This document shows positions 1 through 7,819 of a stretch of DNA of 64,000 nucleotides, piece after piece. The notes below the pieces were generated by a model. The model worked only from the letters and a program-made list of their open reading frames with translations. It did no database searches and had not been told where the DNA came from. Where the stretch lies: positions 1-64,000 of the forward strand of contig PLOR01000090.1 of assembly GCA_003142185.1 (NCBI GenBank), read 5' to 3'. The position numbers were made by a program, and so were the translations under genes. This DNA comes from Bryobacterales bacterium. Its GTDB lineage: Bacteria; Acidobacteriota; Terriglobia; Bryobacterales; Bryobacteraceae. Each line of letters opens with the position of its first letter. Within the stretch, counting starts at the first letter, position 1.

Positions 1-171
1 CTGCCCCCGAACGTGCAGTTTTCGCTGCTGCAGCACGCCGTTACCCGGCGACTTTGCTTGCCCGCCTCTCGATCGTAGCGGAACCCAACGTGCCCTATAT
101 CGCGGACGAGCACGTGAAGGCACATAGGTGTAATCTTGCGGGTGGGGGCATCCCGCCAAGAAGGAGCACAG

Positions 172-510
172 ATGAAGTTCCGCGTCGTACTGCTGGGGGC
201 TCTCATCTGCCTGGTGGCGCAAGCCGCCGGCAAGCCAAGCCATGGCGTCCCAACGATGGAGCAATCCGCTTCCAAGGTGCAACAATCTTTGACCGGGTGC
301 ATCGACGAACAGGATGGGCAATATGTATTGCTTGACGATCAAATGCGCAAGATCACCAGCCTGCAATCCGCCGGCTCGGATAAGGACGTTTTCGCCAAGT
401 ACCTGGGAAGCATGGTGCAAGTTAGTGGAACCAAGTCTTTTGAGCAGACCGCCACGTTCAAAGTGACGAGCATCAAACAGGTTGCTGGCAATTGTGCCCA
501 AGCTAAGTAA
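172..510 (+). CDS. small secreted protein, DUF5818-like
   Basis: This 112-residue protein begins with a plausible signal peptide (MKFRVVLLGALICLVAQAAG), so the product is probably periplasmic or secreted. The mature part starts a compact domain near residue 43 with the pattern LTGCIDEQDGQYVLLDD, then a K-rich turn and a second Cys near the C-terminus (GNC). This resembles short acidobacterial OB-like domains of the DUF5818 kind; that assignment is from memory of the family pattern and is tentative. The start at 172 was chosen over an upstream in-frame start because AAGGAG lies at 161-166 with good spacing and the signal peptide begins exactly there. It stands alone, with no operon partner. 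Function is unknown. Confidence 0.7.
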   Translation: MKFRVVLLGALICLVAQAAGKPSHGVPTMEQSASKVQQSLTGCIDEQDGQYVLLDDQMRKITSLQSAGSDKDVFAKYLGSMVQVSGTKSFEQTATFKVTSIKQVAGNCAQAK

Positions 511-717
511 TCCTGTCTATGAGGGAGTGAGCGGCTGCAAGGCACGAGGGGAGACGCGGAGTTTTGGTGCAGGTTGAAGCACGGTGACCCGGTGTGGCCT
601 GTGCACGGCTGCGACGAATGCCGGGTGGCGGAGGCGCGTGTGTTGGGACAACGCGCTGGACGTGCCAAGCGACTGTGCCTGGGTGCAAAAGGCTCGGGCT
701 CGTCGCTTGAGCAGAGC

Positions 718-858
718 TCACCATGACGAGCCGGGAGTTGTCATCTTCGCCTCTTCGCGCAGTGTGGCGACCCGGTTCTGCAACGTCCGCAGGCTGATCC
801 CCAACATCCCGGCGGCGAGTTTGCGATTGCCGCGCGCGTGATCGAGGGTGAGTTTAAG
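718..858 (-). pseudogene. truncated Fis-type HTH fragment (NtrC-family C-terminus)
   Basis: On the minus strand, just downstream of the tRNA 3' end, an open stretch without a start codon reads LTLDHARGNRKLAAGMLGIS followed by LRTLQNRVATLREEA and a stop at 718-720. This is the classic Fis/HTH_8 pattern (A..GNR..AA..LGIS.RTL..R) found at the C-terminus of sigma-54 activators. No AAA+ or receiver domain precedes it: the reading frame runs straight into the tRNA gene. It is therefore a remnant. No function is claimed. Confidence 0.6.
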
Positions 859-870
859 TATTTGAAAATA

Positions 871-946
871 TGGAGCCACCCGCCGGGGTTGAACCGGCGA
901 CCTGCTGATTACGAATCAGCCGCTCTACCAACTGAGCTAGGGTGGC
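871..946 (-). tRNA. tRNA-Thr (anticodon CGT)
   Basis: The minus strand folds into a full cloverleaf. The acceptor arm GCCACCC pairs with GGGTGGC, the D arm is GCTC/GAGC, the anticodon stem is GCTGA/TCAGC around the loop TTCGTAA, and the T arm is GCCGG/CCGGC with loop TTCAACC. The anticodon CGT occupies 911-913 and reads the Thr codon ACG. The discriminator is T and the CCA end is encoded at 871-873. Length is 76 bases including CCA. The 3' end directly abuts the Fis-type fragment. Confidence 0.95.
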
Positions 947-957
947 CCGCGCTTTTG

Positions 958-986
958 ATCCTAACAACTTGCAGCGAATTCCGCAA
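958..986 (-). promoter_or_regulatory. candidate sigma-70 promoter for tRNA-Thr
   Basis: On the minus strand TTGCGG (981-986) and TAGGAT (958-963) are separated by exactly 17 bases, and the -10 ends 11 bases before the tRNA 5' end. Both hexamers deviate from consensus, but spacing and position suit a tRNA promoter. Confidence 0.4.
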
Positions 987-1080
987 TTCGAGTCGATCAG
1001 CCGATGACTCGTGCAAGAGAGGTGCTTTCGAGGACGAATCCGACGAGGGCAGGTCCCAGACCGGCGCTCAGTCGCCGGCG

Positions 1081-3864
1081 TTACCGGTGCTGGCCTGGAG
1101 TCTCGGCCGAGGCGGCGCCTGGTTCGATGAAGCCGTTGCGCGGCGGGTTGCCATCGTCGAGCAGTACGTACTCGGCCGGCGCTTCGAGACGCGATGCCTT
1201 CACGGTGCGGAGCGCGTCGTTACCTGCGACCGTGAGCACCATGTGCAAGGCATCGAGGGGGTTACTCGCGGCATACACCAGCGCCTCCCGTTCCGACGCG
1301 TGGACGTCACCATTGATCTTGAAGCCCGCGCCGTCGTAGAGGAGGCCGATTTTTTCGGCCCAGCAGGCGAGCGCTGAGTTCGCCTCCGGGCGGCCGACGA
1401 AAACCACATCGCGATGGCGCAACAGATCGTCCGACACTTCAAGGTCCTTGTAAATCGGCACCTGGCTTTCATACTGGTCGAGGAAGCGGGCCTGCATCCG
1501 CTCGGCGGCGTAGCGGTTCGCGCCGGCTTCGCGCACGGTGCCGTATACGATGACGGCGGAAGCAAGACGGCTCAAGATGTCGCTCGTGAGATATGCCGGG
1601 CCGTCAGGGGGCTCGGCAAACTCGAATTGCACGCCCGCTTTGTCGAGGAACGACTGCGCGGTCACGGTCTTCGTGGTGTTGGCCGCGAAGTACTCGGTCA
1701 TCAGCTTCAGGAAGGCGTCGTCGCCCATCTTGCGCCGTAGGGAATCGAGGAACAAAACGCCCTTGGCCTGCTCGAGTTGGAACCGGGTCATGGCATTCTC
1801 GGGACCGAGTTTCAGCCTGCGGTAGGTGGCGCGTTGCGCGCTCAACCGCTTCTCCACGTCGTCCGATTCCAGTATCGGGTAATAACCGGCCGCGCCTCCG
1901 ACAAACCAGGTGTCGGCGTCGGAAGCCGGCAGCACCCAGCCCTTCCATAGCCGGTCATTCAGGGACGCCGCCTTGGCGGGCGGTTTTGCATCTGGTTCCG
2001 TCTTGCCGGCGAGACGGGTCTTTTCGTTCTCCTGAATGGCGGTGCGCAAGCTTTCCGACTCTGCGGCACGGAACAGCGCGTAGCCCGAAGGGTACAGGCC
2101 ATCGTTCTTGGCATAACCCGATCCCGGAGGCGTCCACTCGCGCTGGTTGGGCCTTCCGATTTCCGCCCACACCATCATGCGGTTCGCCATGTCCGAGGTG
2201 GCAACCTTGGCGTCCATGGTGCTCGAGGCGACCAGAGGCGCGGTGCGAAACGCCAGAAATGCGAACTGCTCGTCGATCTGACCCTGATGCGTCTGGTAGA
2301 GATTCAGCCAGGCGAGATCGCGAACGTAAGGGACATAAGGGATGTAGTCCGATCCGCCTTTCGGATCGGGGTAGTTCTCAAGGCGAATGTCGAGGTCCTT
2401 AGGGTTGTTGTCGCCCCAGTAGAAACCAGGTGTTCCGCCGAACCATTCGTCCTTCGAACTGCGCCACAGCCTGGCTCGATTGGTGCCCAGCTCGTACATG
2501 GCGATCTCATTGTTCTTGGCGTCGCCGATCAGCCATTCGTTGGTGTATAGGCCGTTGTTGTGGGCGCCCAAGTACTTCACGACTTCGTCGATATTGCCGC
2601 CGTACTGGATGGCCATGCGGGCGCGGAAGGCAATCGGGGTCCCCTGCGCGCTGAACGGCGTCTGGTTGATGGTGGTTTCGGTGAGGACCACGCCTGCGTC
2701 GTTCTGATACCAGTCGGTTCCGCTCTCGATGCCGCCGGGATAGCTCTGGATGAGCATGCGATGGCCGGCGGCGGGCTTGATATCGAGCATCACGTTAGTC
2801 TGCTCGGCGAGCGTCAGGGGCCACCACGTAATGTGGCCGATCACCATCTTTCCATCGCGCGTGGCGGGGCCGGTGGCGGCGAAGGCGCTGCAATGTTCCA
2901 CCACCCGATCGGGTTTGCCGCCGGCGTACGCGGGCTTGTCGAAGCTAAGCCCTTCCAGGCCGGTAGCGGTGGTGGCTACGGCGGAGGCGAGCGTGCCCAA
3001 TTCCACCGTGACGTTGGCCACTACGATGTCCATGAGGTCGATGCGGCGGTTGAGCCACTTAGCGCCGGCGTCGGATGCTCCCTCGGCGATGCCGCGCATC
3101 TCCTCCAGGATTTCGCGGTCGAAGCCGCGCAGAAAAAGCGCATTAGCGGTGGTACGATACTGCTCCCACTGTTGACTGGAACCGAGTTCGGCGGCGCAGC
3201 GATCCAGGTATTCGGGAATCTCACGCGCCATCAGGTGGCCGTGCTGGTAACCGCGTTCGTACGGAGCGCCTTCGATATGAAGGTAGATCCAACCCGCGGA
3301 CGGATAGCGATAGGCGGGGCCAAAGGTCTCGACGGCCTCGCGCGCCGGCCACTCGCCGGCGGAGGATGCTTCGTCGAGACTCACGCCCTCAAACCACGCT
3401 TTGCCGCGCACGGACCCGCCGGCGCCGGCGGTCAGCAGGATCGCGTCCTGCGCGCGGCTGGCGACGAATTTCAACGACAGCCGGGTCCACGGTTGCGTAC
3501 CGCCCACCGAGGCCGAGTGGACGTCCCATGGCGTAGAAGCCATGGCGATCGCGGCGCCCACGGCGATCGGGGAACGGTCGAGATCCTTCACCGCAAGGCC
3601 TTCGGTGAGTACCCAGCCGCTGAGCTCATATCGTTTGCCGATGGTCAACGCGATGGGCGCCGAACGAACCACGGGTCCGCTGCCCGAATCCGCCGGCTCC
3701 AGGCGCAACGACTTGCTCTTGCCGTGCAGCATCTTCGCGTCGGCCGTTGCGGTTCCGCTCAGGGCGGTCCAGCCGTGGCTGGGTTTATCGAACGAGCTTT
3801 GGAATAACCGCGTTGCGGCGTGAGCCGCGAGCGCGATAGCGAGACAGCACAGCAAACGGAACAT
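1081..3864 (-). CDS. large secreted C45-like N-terminal nucleophile hydrolase with lectin-like front and M1-like tail
   Basis: A 927-residue protein with a signal peptide (residues 1-16). Residues about 20-165 look like a carbohydrate-binding beta-sandwich (FDKPSHGW... SGWVLTEG... WFEGVSLDE). Residues about 190-600 match the peptidase C45 / phospholipase B-like fold: GAPYERGYQHGHLMA is the conserved entry motif, and VVEHCSAFAATG carries the likely nucleophile Cys325, which in this superfamily becomes the new N-terminus after autocleavage. Further motifs are GHITWWP and TETTINQTPF. Residues about 690-760 (FLDSLRRKMGDDAF, then SFLDKAG) resemble the C-terminal helical region of M1 aminopeptidases, without HExxH. 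The substrate is unknown; amide or lipid ester hydrolysis in the periplasm is the family expectation. The gene is monocistronic and divergent from the ABC exporter genes. Confidence 0.75.
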   Translation of the reverse strand: MFRLLCCLAIALAAHAATRLFQSSFDKPSHGWTALSGTATADAKMLHGKSKSLRLEPADSGSGPVVRSAPIALTIGKRYELSGWVLTEGLAVKDLDRSPIAVGAAIAMASTPWDVHSASVGGTQPWTRLSLKFVASRAQDAILLTAGAGGSVRGKAWFEGVSLDEASSAGEWPAREAVETFGPAYRYPSAGWIYLHIEGAPYERGYQHGHLMAREIPEYLDRCAAELGSSQQWEQYRTTANALFLRGFDREILEEMRGIAEGASDAGAKWLNRRIDLMDIVVANVTVELGTLASAVATTATGLEGLSFDKPAYAGGKPDRVVEHCSAFAATGPATRDGKMVIGHITWWPLTLAEQTNVMLDIKPAAGHRMLIQSYPGGIESGTDWYQNDAGVVLTETTINQTPFSAQGTPIAFRARMAIQYGGNIDEVVKYLGAHNNGLYTNEWLIGDAKNNEIAMYELGTNRARLWRSSKDEWFGGTPGFYWGDNNPKDLDIRLENYPDPKGGSDYIPYVPYVRDLAWLNLYQTHQGQIDEQFAFLAFRTAPLVASSTMDAKVATSDMANRMMVWAEIGRPNQREWTPPGSGYAKNDGLYPSGYALFRAAESESLRTAIQENEKTRLAGKTEPDAKPPAKAASLNDRLWKGWVLPASDADTWFVGGAAGYYPILESDDVEKRLSAQRATYRRLKLGPENAMTRFQLEQAKGVLFLDSLRRKMGDDAFLKLMTEYFAANTTKTVTAQSFLDKAGVQFEFAEPPDGPAYLTSDILSRLASAVIVYGTVREAGANRYAAERMQARFLDQYESQVPIYKDLEVSDDLLRHRDVVFVGRPEANSALACWAEKIGLLYDGAGFKINGDVHASEREALVYAASNPLDALHMVLTVAGNDALRTVKASRLEAPAEYVLLDDGNPPRNGFIEPGAASAETPGQHR

Positions 3865-3915
3865 TCGGCGCCCCTTGGAACAGAATACACCTTCGATCTG
3901 TTACCATTCCAGCCA

Positions 3916-4833
3916 ATGGACGCCGTGCAGATCTCGCACGTAACCAAGACCTTCGGCAGTGTGACGGCGGTAGACGGCCTTTCGCTCACGGTGCCCCAGG
4001 GTTCGATTTACGGATTCATCGGGCCCAACGGGTCGGGCAAAACCACCACGATGCGCATGATCGTGAATATCTTCTATCCCGATCGCGGGGAGATCCGTCT
4101 TTTCGGAGACGGCCGGCCGGAGACCAGCACGGACTTCATCGGATACCTTCCCGAGGAGCGCGGCCTATACCAGAGAATGACCGTCCAGGCGCTGCTGGAA
4201 TTCTACGGCGAGCTGCGTTCCGGGCACGGCGTCAAAGCCGAAGTCGCGAACTGGCTGGAGAGACTGGGTCTGGCCAGCCGCGCCTCCGATAAGGTCGAGA
4301 CCCTCAGCAAGGGCATGACGCAGAAGGTCCAGTTCATCGCCACCGTGATCCCCGAACCGAAACTGCTCATCCTGGATGAACCCTTCAGCGGTCTTGACCC
4401 AGTGAGCGCGGAGGCCATCCGCTCCGCCATTCTGGATCTCCGCCGACGCGGCGTCACGATTATTCTCAGCACCCACGACATGCACCTGGCGGAATCCCTG
4501 TGTGACTACATCCTGATGATCTTCCGCGGCAGGAAGGTGCTGGATGGCACTCTCACCTCCATTCAGGATCAGTACGGCGAAGACACCATACGGGTGACAG
4601 CCGACGGCGGTGTTGCGGCGGTCGAGTCTCTTCCCGGAGTGGAGCAGATCCGCGATCTGGGCCAGGTGCAGGAGCTGCGGCTGACGCGCGGCGCGGACCC
4701 GCAGGAGGCGCTGCGCGCTCTTGTAGCGAAGGCTCGCGTGACCAGCTTCTCCCTGACGAAACCGTCTCTCTACGACATCTTCATGCGCATTGCCGGCCCG
4801 GCGGCCGAGGAGGCGAACCATGCGAGTGCATAA
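3916..4833 (+). CDS. ABC-2 exporter ATP-binding subunit, NatA-like
   Basis: This 305-residue ATPase has Walker A GPNGSGKTT, a signature close to canonical (LSKGMTQK), Walker B LLILDEPFSGLD and the H-loop STHD. A C-terminal extension of about 85 residues after the nucleotide-binding domain is typical of NatA/EcsA-type exporters. It forms a complex with the permease encoded immediately downstream, which starts 14 bases before this gene stops. The start at 3916 was chosen because the ATPase fold begins there (MDAVQISHVTKTFG); an upstream in-frame start would add 32 residues unlike the family and overlap the divergent gene. No clear Shine-Dalgarno precedes it. The cargo (ions, drug or lipid) cannot be told from sequence. 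Confidence 0.88.
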   Translation: MDAVQISHVTKTFGSVTAVDGLSLTVPQGSIYGFIGPNGSGKTTTMRMIVNIFYPDRGEIRLFGDGRPETSTDFIGYLPEERGLYQRMTVQALLEFYGELRSGHGVKAEVANWLERLGLASRASDKVETLSKGMTQKVQFIATVIPEPKLLILDEPFSGLDPVSAEAIRSAILDLRRRGVTIILSTHDMHLAESLCDYILMIFRGRKVLDGTLTSIQDQYGEDTIRVTADGGVAAVESLPGVEQIRDLGQVQELRLTRGADPQEALRALVAKARVTSFSLTKPSLYDIFMRIAGPAAEEANHASA

Positions 4834-6190
4834 GGTCCTCACCATTGCCAAGCGAGACTATATCGCGACGGTCCGCACCAAGGCGTTTCTTTTCGGCCTG
4901 GTGGTTGCTCCGATCCTGTTTGGCGGCGGATCCATTGGCATGTCGTTTCTCAATGGCAAACCGGATTTAGCGGACCGCCACATTGCCATCATCGACCACA
5001 CGGGCGTGGTGGCCGGCGCGCTGGTGAGCGCCGTGCGCGAGAAGAACGAACGGGAGCTCTTCGACAAGAAGACGCACCGGCAGATCGAGGCCCGCTACGT
5101 TTTCGAGGTGATCGCGCCGGCCGCCGATCCCGCTTCCAGCAAGGACCAGTTGCTGGCACTCTCCGGCCGCGTTCGCAGCAAGCGCCTGGTAGCATTTCTC
5201 GAAATAGGGAAGGACGCGCTGCGGCCGCCCAAGCCCGGCGACGACGCCGACGATTTCGACTTGGGGACAAGCAAGAGGACCAACCCCGACACGGGCGTGG
5301 CTTATTACACCAATGCGGGCGGCATCGACGAGATGCGCCGGTGGCTCAGCGGCCCCATTAGCGACGGCGTTCGCCTGGCGCGCCTCACGCAATTCGGCAT
5401 CGACATCGAGCGCAACCGGGACCTGGCGGCTTCGGTTCGCATCGATGGGTTGAGCCTGTTGGAGCGCGACGAAAAAACCGGCGCGGTGCGGGAAGCGCGC
5501 AAACGCAGTGAACTGGAAGTCTTAGTGCCCGCCTTCACGGCCGTCGTTCTCGTCATGATCGTGATGGTGGGCTCGGCGCCCATGCTGCAAAGCGTCACCC
5601 AGGACAAGAGCCAGCGCATTGTGGAGACGCTGCTGGGCGCGGCCAGCCCGTTCGAATTGATGACCGGCAAGGTGCTGGGTTCGGTTGGAGTCTCGGTGAC
5701 CAGTTCCCTTTTTTATGTGATTGCCGGCGTGGCCGCGGTAAACGCGCTGGGCGTCGCCGGCCTGTTGCCGCTCACCATCATCCCTTGGTTCTATGCGTAC
5801 CTGTTGACCGACGTCGTGATGCTGTGCGCCTTCGCCGCGGCGCTGGGAGCGTGTTGCGGCACCCCGCAAGACGCGCAGAACTTTGCCATCGTGCTGCTGA
5901 TGCCAGTGCTGCTCCCGGCGTTCATGCTGGTGACCGTGCTGCGGCAGCCCAACGGTGCGCTGGCTACGGCGATGTCGCTCGTTCCGCCGTTTACCCCGAT
6001 CCTGATGCTGTTGCGCCAGGCCCTGCCCAGCGGCGTTCCCGCGTGGCAACCGTGGGTGGGACTGGCGGGCGCACTGGCCTTCGCGGCCGTAACTGTGTGG
6101 GCCGCTTCCCGCATCTTCCGCGTAGCTATCCTGATGCAAGGCAAACCGCCGAAGTTGGCGGAGGCGGTGCGTTGGGCGCTGAAAGGCTGA
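4820..6190 (+). CDS. ABC-2 exporter permease, NatB-like
   Basis: A 456-residue membrane protein. There is one N-terminal transmembrane helix (about residues 21-41), a large extracytoplasmic domain of about 200 residues, then five or six helices from residue about 238 onward (VLVPAFTAVVLVMIVMVG onwards), with the conserved QDKSQRIVETLL segment. This layout is that of NatB/YhaP-type ABC-2 permeases. The start at 4820 has GAGGAGG at 4807-4813 in front of it and lies inside the end of the ATPase gene, so the two are translationally coupled. Together they form a plasma-membrane exporter. Confidence 0.86.
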   Translation: MRVHKVLTIAKRDYIATVRTKAFLFGLVVAPILFGGGSIGMSFLNGKPDLADRHIAIIDHTGVVAGALVSAVREKNERELFDKKTHRQIEARYVFEVIAPAADPASSKDQLLALSGRVRSKRLVAFLEIGKDALRPPKPGDDADDFDLGTSKRTNPDTGVAYYTNAGGIDEMRRWLSGPISDGVRLARLTQFGIDIERNRDLAASVRIDGLSLLERDEKTGAVREARKRSELEVLVPAFTAVVLVMIVMVGSAPMLQSVTQDKSQRIVETLLGAASPFELMTGKVLGSVGVSVTSSLFYVIAGVAAVNALGVAGLLPLTIIPWFYAYLLTDVVMLCAFAAALGACCGTPQDAQNFAIVLLMPVLLPAFMLVTVLRQPNGALATAMSLVPPFTPILMLLRQALPSGVPAWQPWVGLAGALAFAAVTVWAASRIFRVAILMQGKPPKLAEAVRWALKG

Positions 6191-6192
6191 AC

Positions 6193-6263
6193 GGCAGCGC
6201 CGGCGGTCTTGCCGCCGGTGTCTTGCGACGAGAGCACCGGCGGCAAAGACCGCCGGCGCTACC
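6193..6263. repeat. palindromic intergenic element, family A
   Basis: Left arm GGCAGCGCCGGCGGTCTT... and right arm ending ...GACCGCCGGCGCTACC form a near-perfect inverted repeat of about 28 bases per arm around a 14-base loop. A second copy of the same arms lies at 16200-16353. It fills the whole gap between the permease stop and the next gene. The element is REP-like: it could act as an RNA hairpin or be a mobile short palindrome. Confidence 0.75.
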
Positions 6264-6275
6264 GCTTTAGAGGAG

Positions 6276-7169
6276 ATGTTGCATCGCGTGCGAATCCGAG
6301 CTCAGTGTCGCCGTGCCGTCATCTTCGGTGGGCTGCTCTTTGCGCTTCTGCTGTGTCTTCGGGGCGCGCCGCCATCAGACTCCTTCCGCTTCGCGATTCT
6401 AGGCGATCGGACCGGTGAGGCCCAACCGGGCGTCTACGAGCAGGTATGGAAGGAAGTGGCAGCCGAGAATCCCGCCTTCGTCCTTAGCGTGGGCGACACC
6501 ATTCAGGGGATGAACGACCGAAGCGCGGAAGCAGAGTGGCGCGAAGCCGAGCAGATGCTCAAGCCCTTCCGGCGCTATCCGCTGTATCTAGTCCCTGGCA
6601 ACCACGACATCTGGTCCGCCGAATCGGAGCGGCTGTTCGAGAAGTATGCGACGCACCCTGCACACTACAGTTTCGATTATGGACAGGCGCATTTCACGGT
6701 GCTGGACAATAGCCGGTCCGACGAACTGGCCGCGGCGGAACCGGCCTTTCTGGAGACGGACCTGAAAGCCCATGCCGGCCAGCCGTTGAAGATCATCGTT
6801 TCGCACCGGCCGTCCTGGTTGGTCAACGTGGCGCTGCGGAATCCAAAGTTCGCGCTGCACCAACTTGCGCGGCGGTATGGCGTGCAGTATGTGATCGCCG
6901 GACATCTTCACCAGATGCTGCATCTCGCGCTCGATGGCGTGACGTATGTCTCAATGCCGAGTTCAGGCGGGCACCTGCGCTTGTCCGGAGCCTACGAAGA
7001 CGGTTGGTTCTTCGGATACGCGATGGTCGTGGTACACGGCAACAGCGTCGACTTTCGAATCCAGGAACTGGGTTCGCCGCACGGCGAGGGCCGGACAACG
7101 AAGCTAACGGACTGGGGTATGGCCGGTTTGGTCAAGAGCGACCGACCAAAGTCCACGCCGGCGAAGTAG
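6276..7169 (+). CDS. secreted calcineurin-like metallophosphoesterase
   Basis: A 297-residue protein with an N-terminal hydrophobic segment (VIFGGLLFALLLCL) serving as signal or anchor, placing it outside the cytoplasm. All metallophosphoesterase motifs are present in order: D-x-(no H) as ILGDRTG, SVGDTIQGM, PGNHDIW, a central SHRP, and GHLHQ near residue 205. The first metal site shows GDRTG rather than the usual GDxHG, a common variant. The substrate could be a phosphate mono- or diester; it cannot be told. The start is uncertain: ATG 6276 directly touches AGGAG, so TTG 6279 or GTG 6288 may be the true one. A family A palindrome lies directly upstream. Confidence 0.85.
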   Translation: MLHRVRIRAQCRRAVIFGGLLFALLLCLRGAPPSDSFRFAILGDRTGEAQPGVYEQVWKEVAAENPAFVLSVGDTIQGMNDRSAEAEWREAEQMLKPFRRYPLYLVPGNHDIWSAESERLFEKYATHPAHYSFDYGQAHFTVLDNSRSDELAAAEPAFLETDLKAHAGQPLKIIVSHRPSWLVNVALRNPKFALHQLARRYGVQYVIAGHLHQMLHLALDGVTYVSMPSSGGHLRLSGAYEDGWFFGYAMVVVHGNSVDFRIQELGSPHGEGRTTKLTDWGMAGLVKSDRPKSTPAK

Positions 7170-7222
7170 CACGAACGATGCCGGTCACCGCAACGCTGCA
7201 GGTGAGCCCGGACAACCGCCGA

Positions 7223-7735
7223 TCAGTTGTAGTGAACGGCGGTGAGCGTCTGATTGGTGTCGACGGCTTTCTTTCCCGTCAAGCGTTCCAGCCCGGAAAG
7301 GAAAGCGCTGTACTCACTCTTGTTCAATTTGAAGAGGACTTCCACCTTCGGCGTTTTTGCGCCTGTTAAGCCGCTGTTCATCCACGTGACGCCAACGTAG
7401 TGGTTCTCGCTCTCTCCCAGGTGCATGTAAGGAACCACGTCGAGCACGGAGGCGCCAAGGCGGCGGCGAACACCGGTTGCGAAAGCGATCTCCGTGATGC
7501 TGCTGGCGGGCACGGCGATCCGACGGCCATGCTGGACGAGGACCACTTCATCCGTACCGAGCGTTGCGGTTACTTTGCTGCGATCGAACGGCAGCGTGCC
7601 ACCCTCATAGTTGGCCGGATAATTTGCAGCCGCGACGTTCTTCGACTCGCGAGCCAAACCGGCGGCGGGCAAAACCATCGCCAGGAAGCATCCCAGAGCC
7701 AAGGGGAATTTCGTAACCATCATTCTCATCACCAT
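7223..7735 (-). CDS. secreted protein of unknown function
   Basis: About 170 residues with a signal peptide (KFPLALGCFLAMVLPAAGLA) and a mature part of about 130 residues. This contains a short beta-rich segment (GTDEVVLVQHGRRIAVPASSI) followed by TEIAFATGVRRRLG and a C-terminal KVEVLFKLNKSEYSAFLSG. The first part could be a PH-like or SH3-like barrel; that is a guess from strand pattern. Several in-frame ATGs are available at 7735, 7729, 7723 and 7720, and no clear ribosome site decides between them. The gene converges with the metallophosphoesterase gene. I do not recognise the family. Confidence 0.6.
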   Translation of the reverse strand: MVMRMMVTKFPLALGCFLAMVLPAAGLARESKNVAAANYPANYEGGTLPFDRSKVTATLGTDEVVLVQHGRRIAVPASSITEIAFATGVRRRLGASVLDVVPYMHLGESENHYVGVTWMNSGLTGAKTPKVEVLFKLNKSEYSAFLSGLERLTGKKAVDTNQTLTAVHYN

Positions 7736-7819
7736 CTTAGACGTGAACTGCGCGGCCCAGGTTACGCCGGTTACACCGTGCAATCTTTGCAACACTCTGT
7801 GAGATTTTCGATACGCGTG

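Noticed and set aside
54-335. 93-codon plus frame at the window start
   Set aside because: Overlaps the small secreted protein in another frame; Arg-rich, no signal or motif.
2560-3807. 415-codon plus frame
   Set aside because: Lies wholly opposite the C45-like gene, which has a signal peptide and family motifs.
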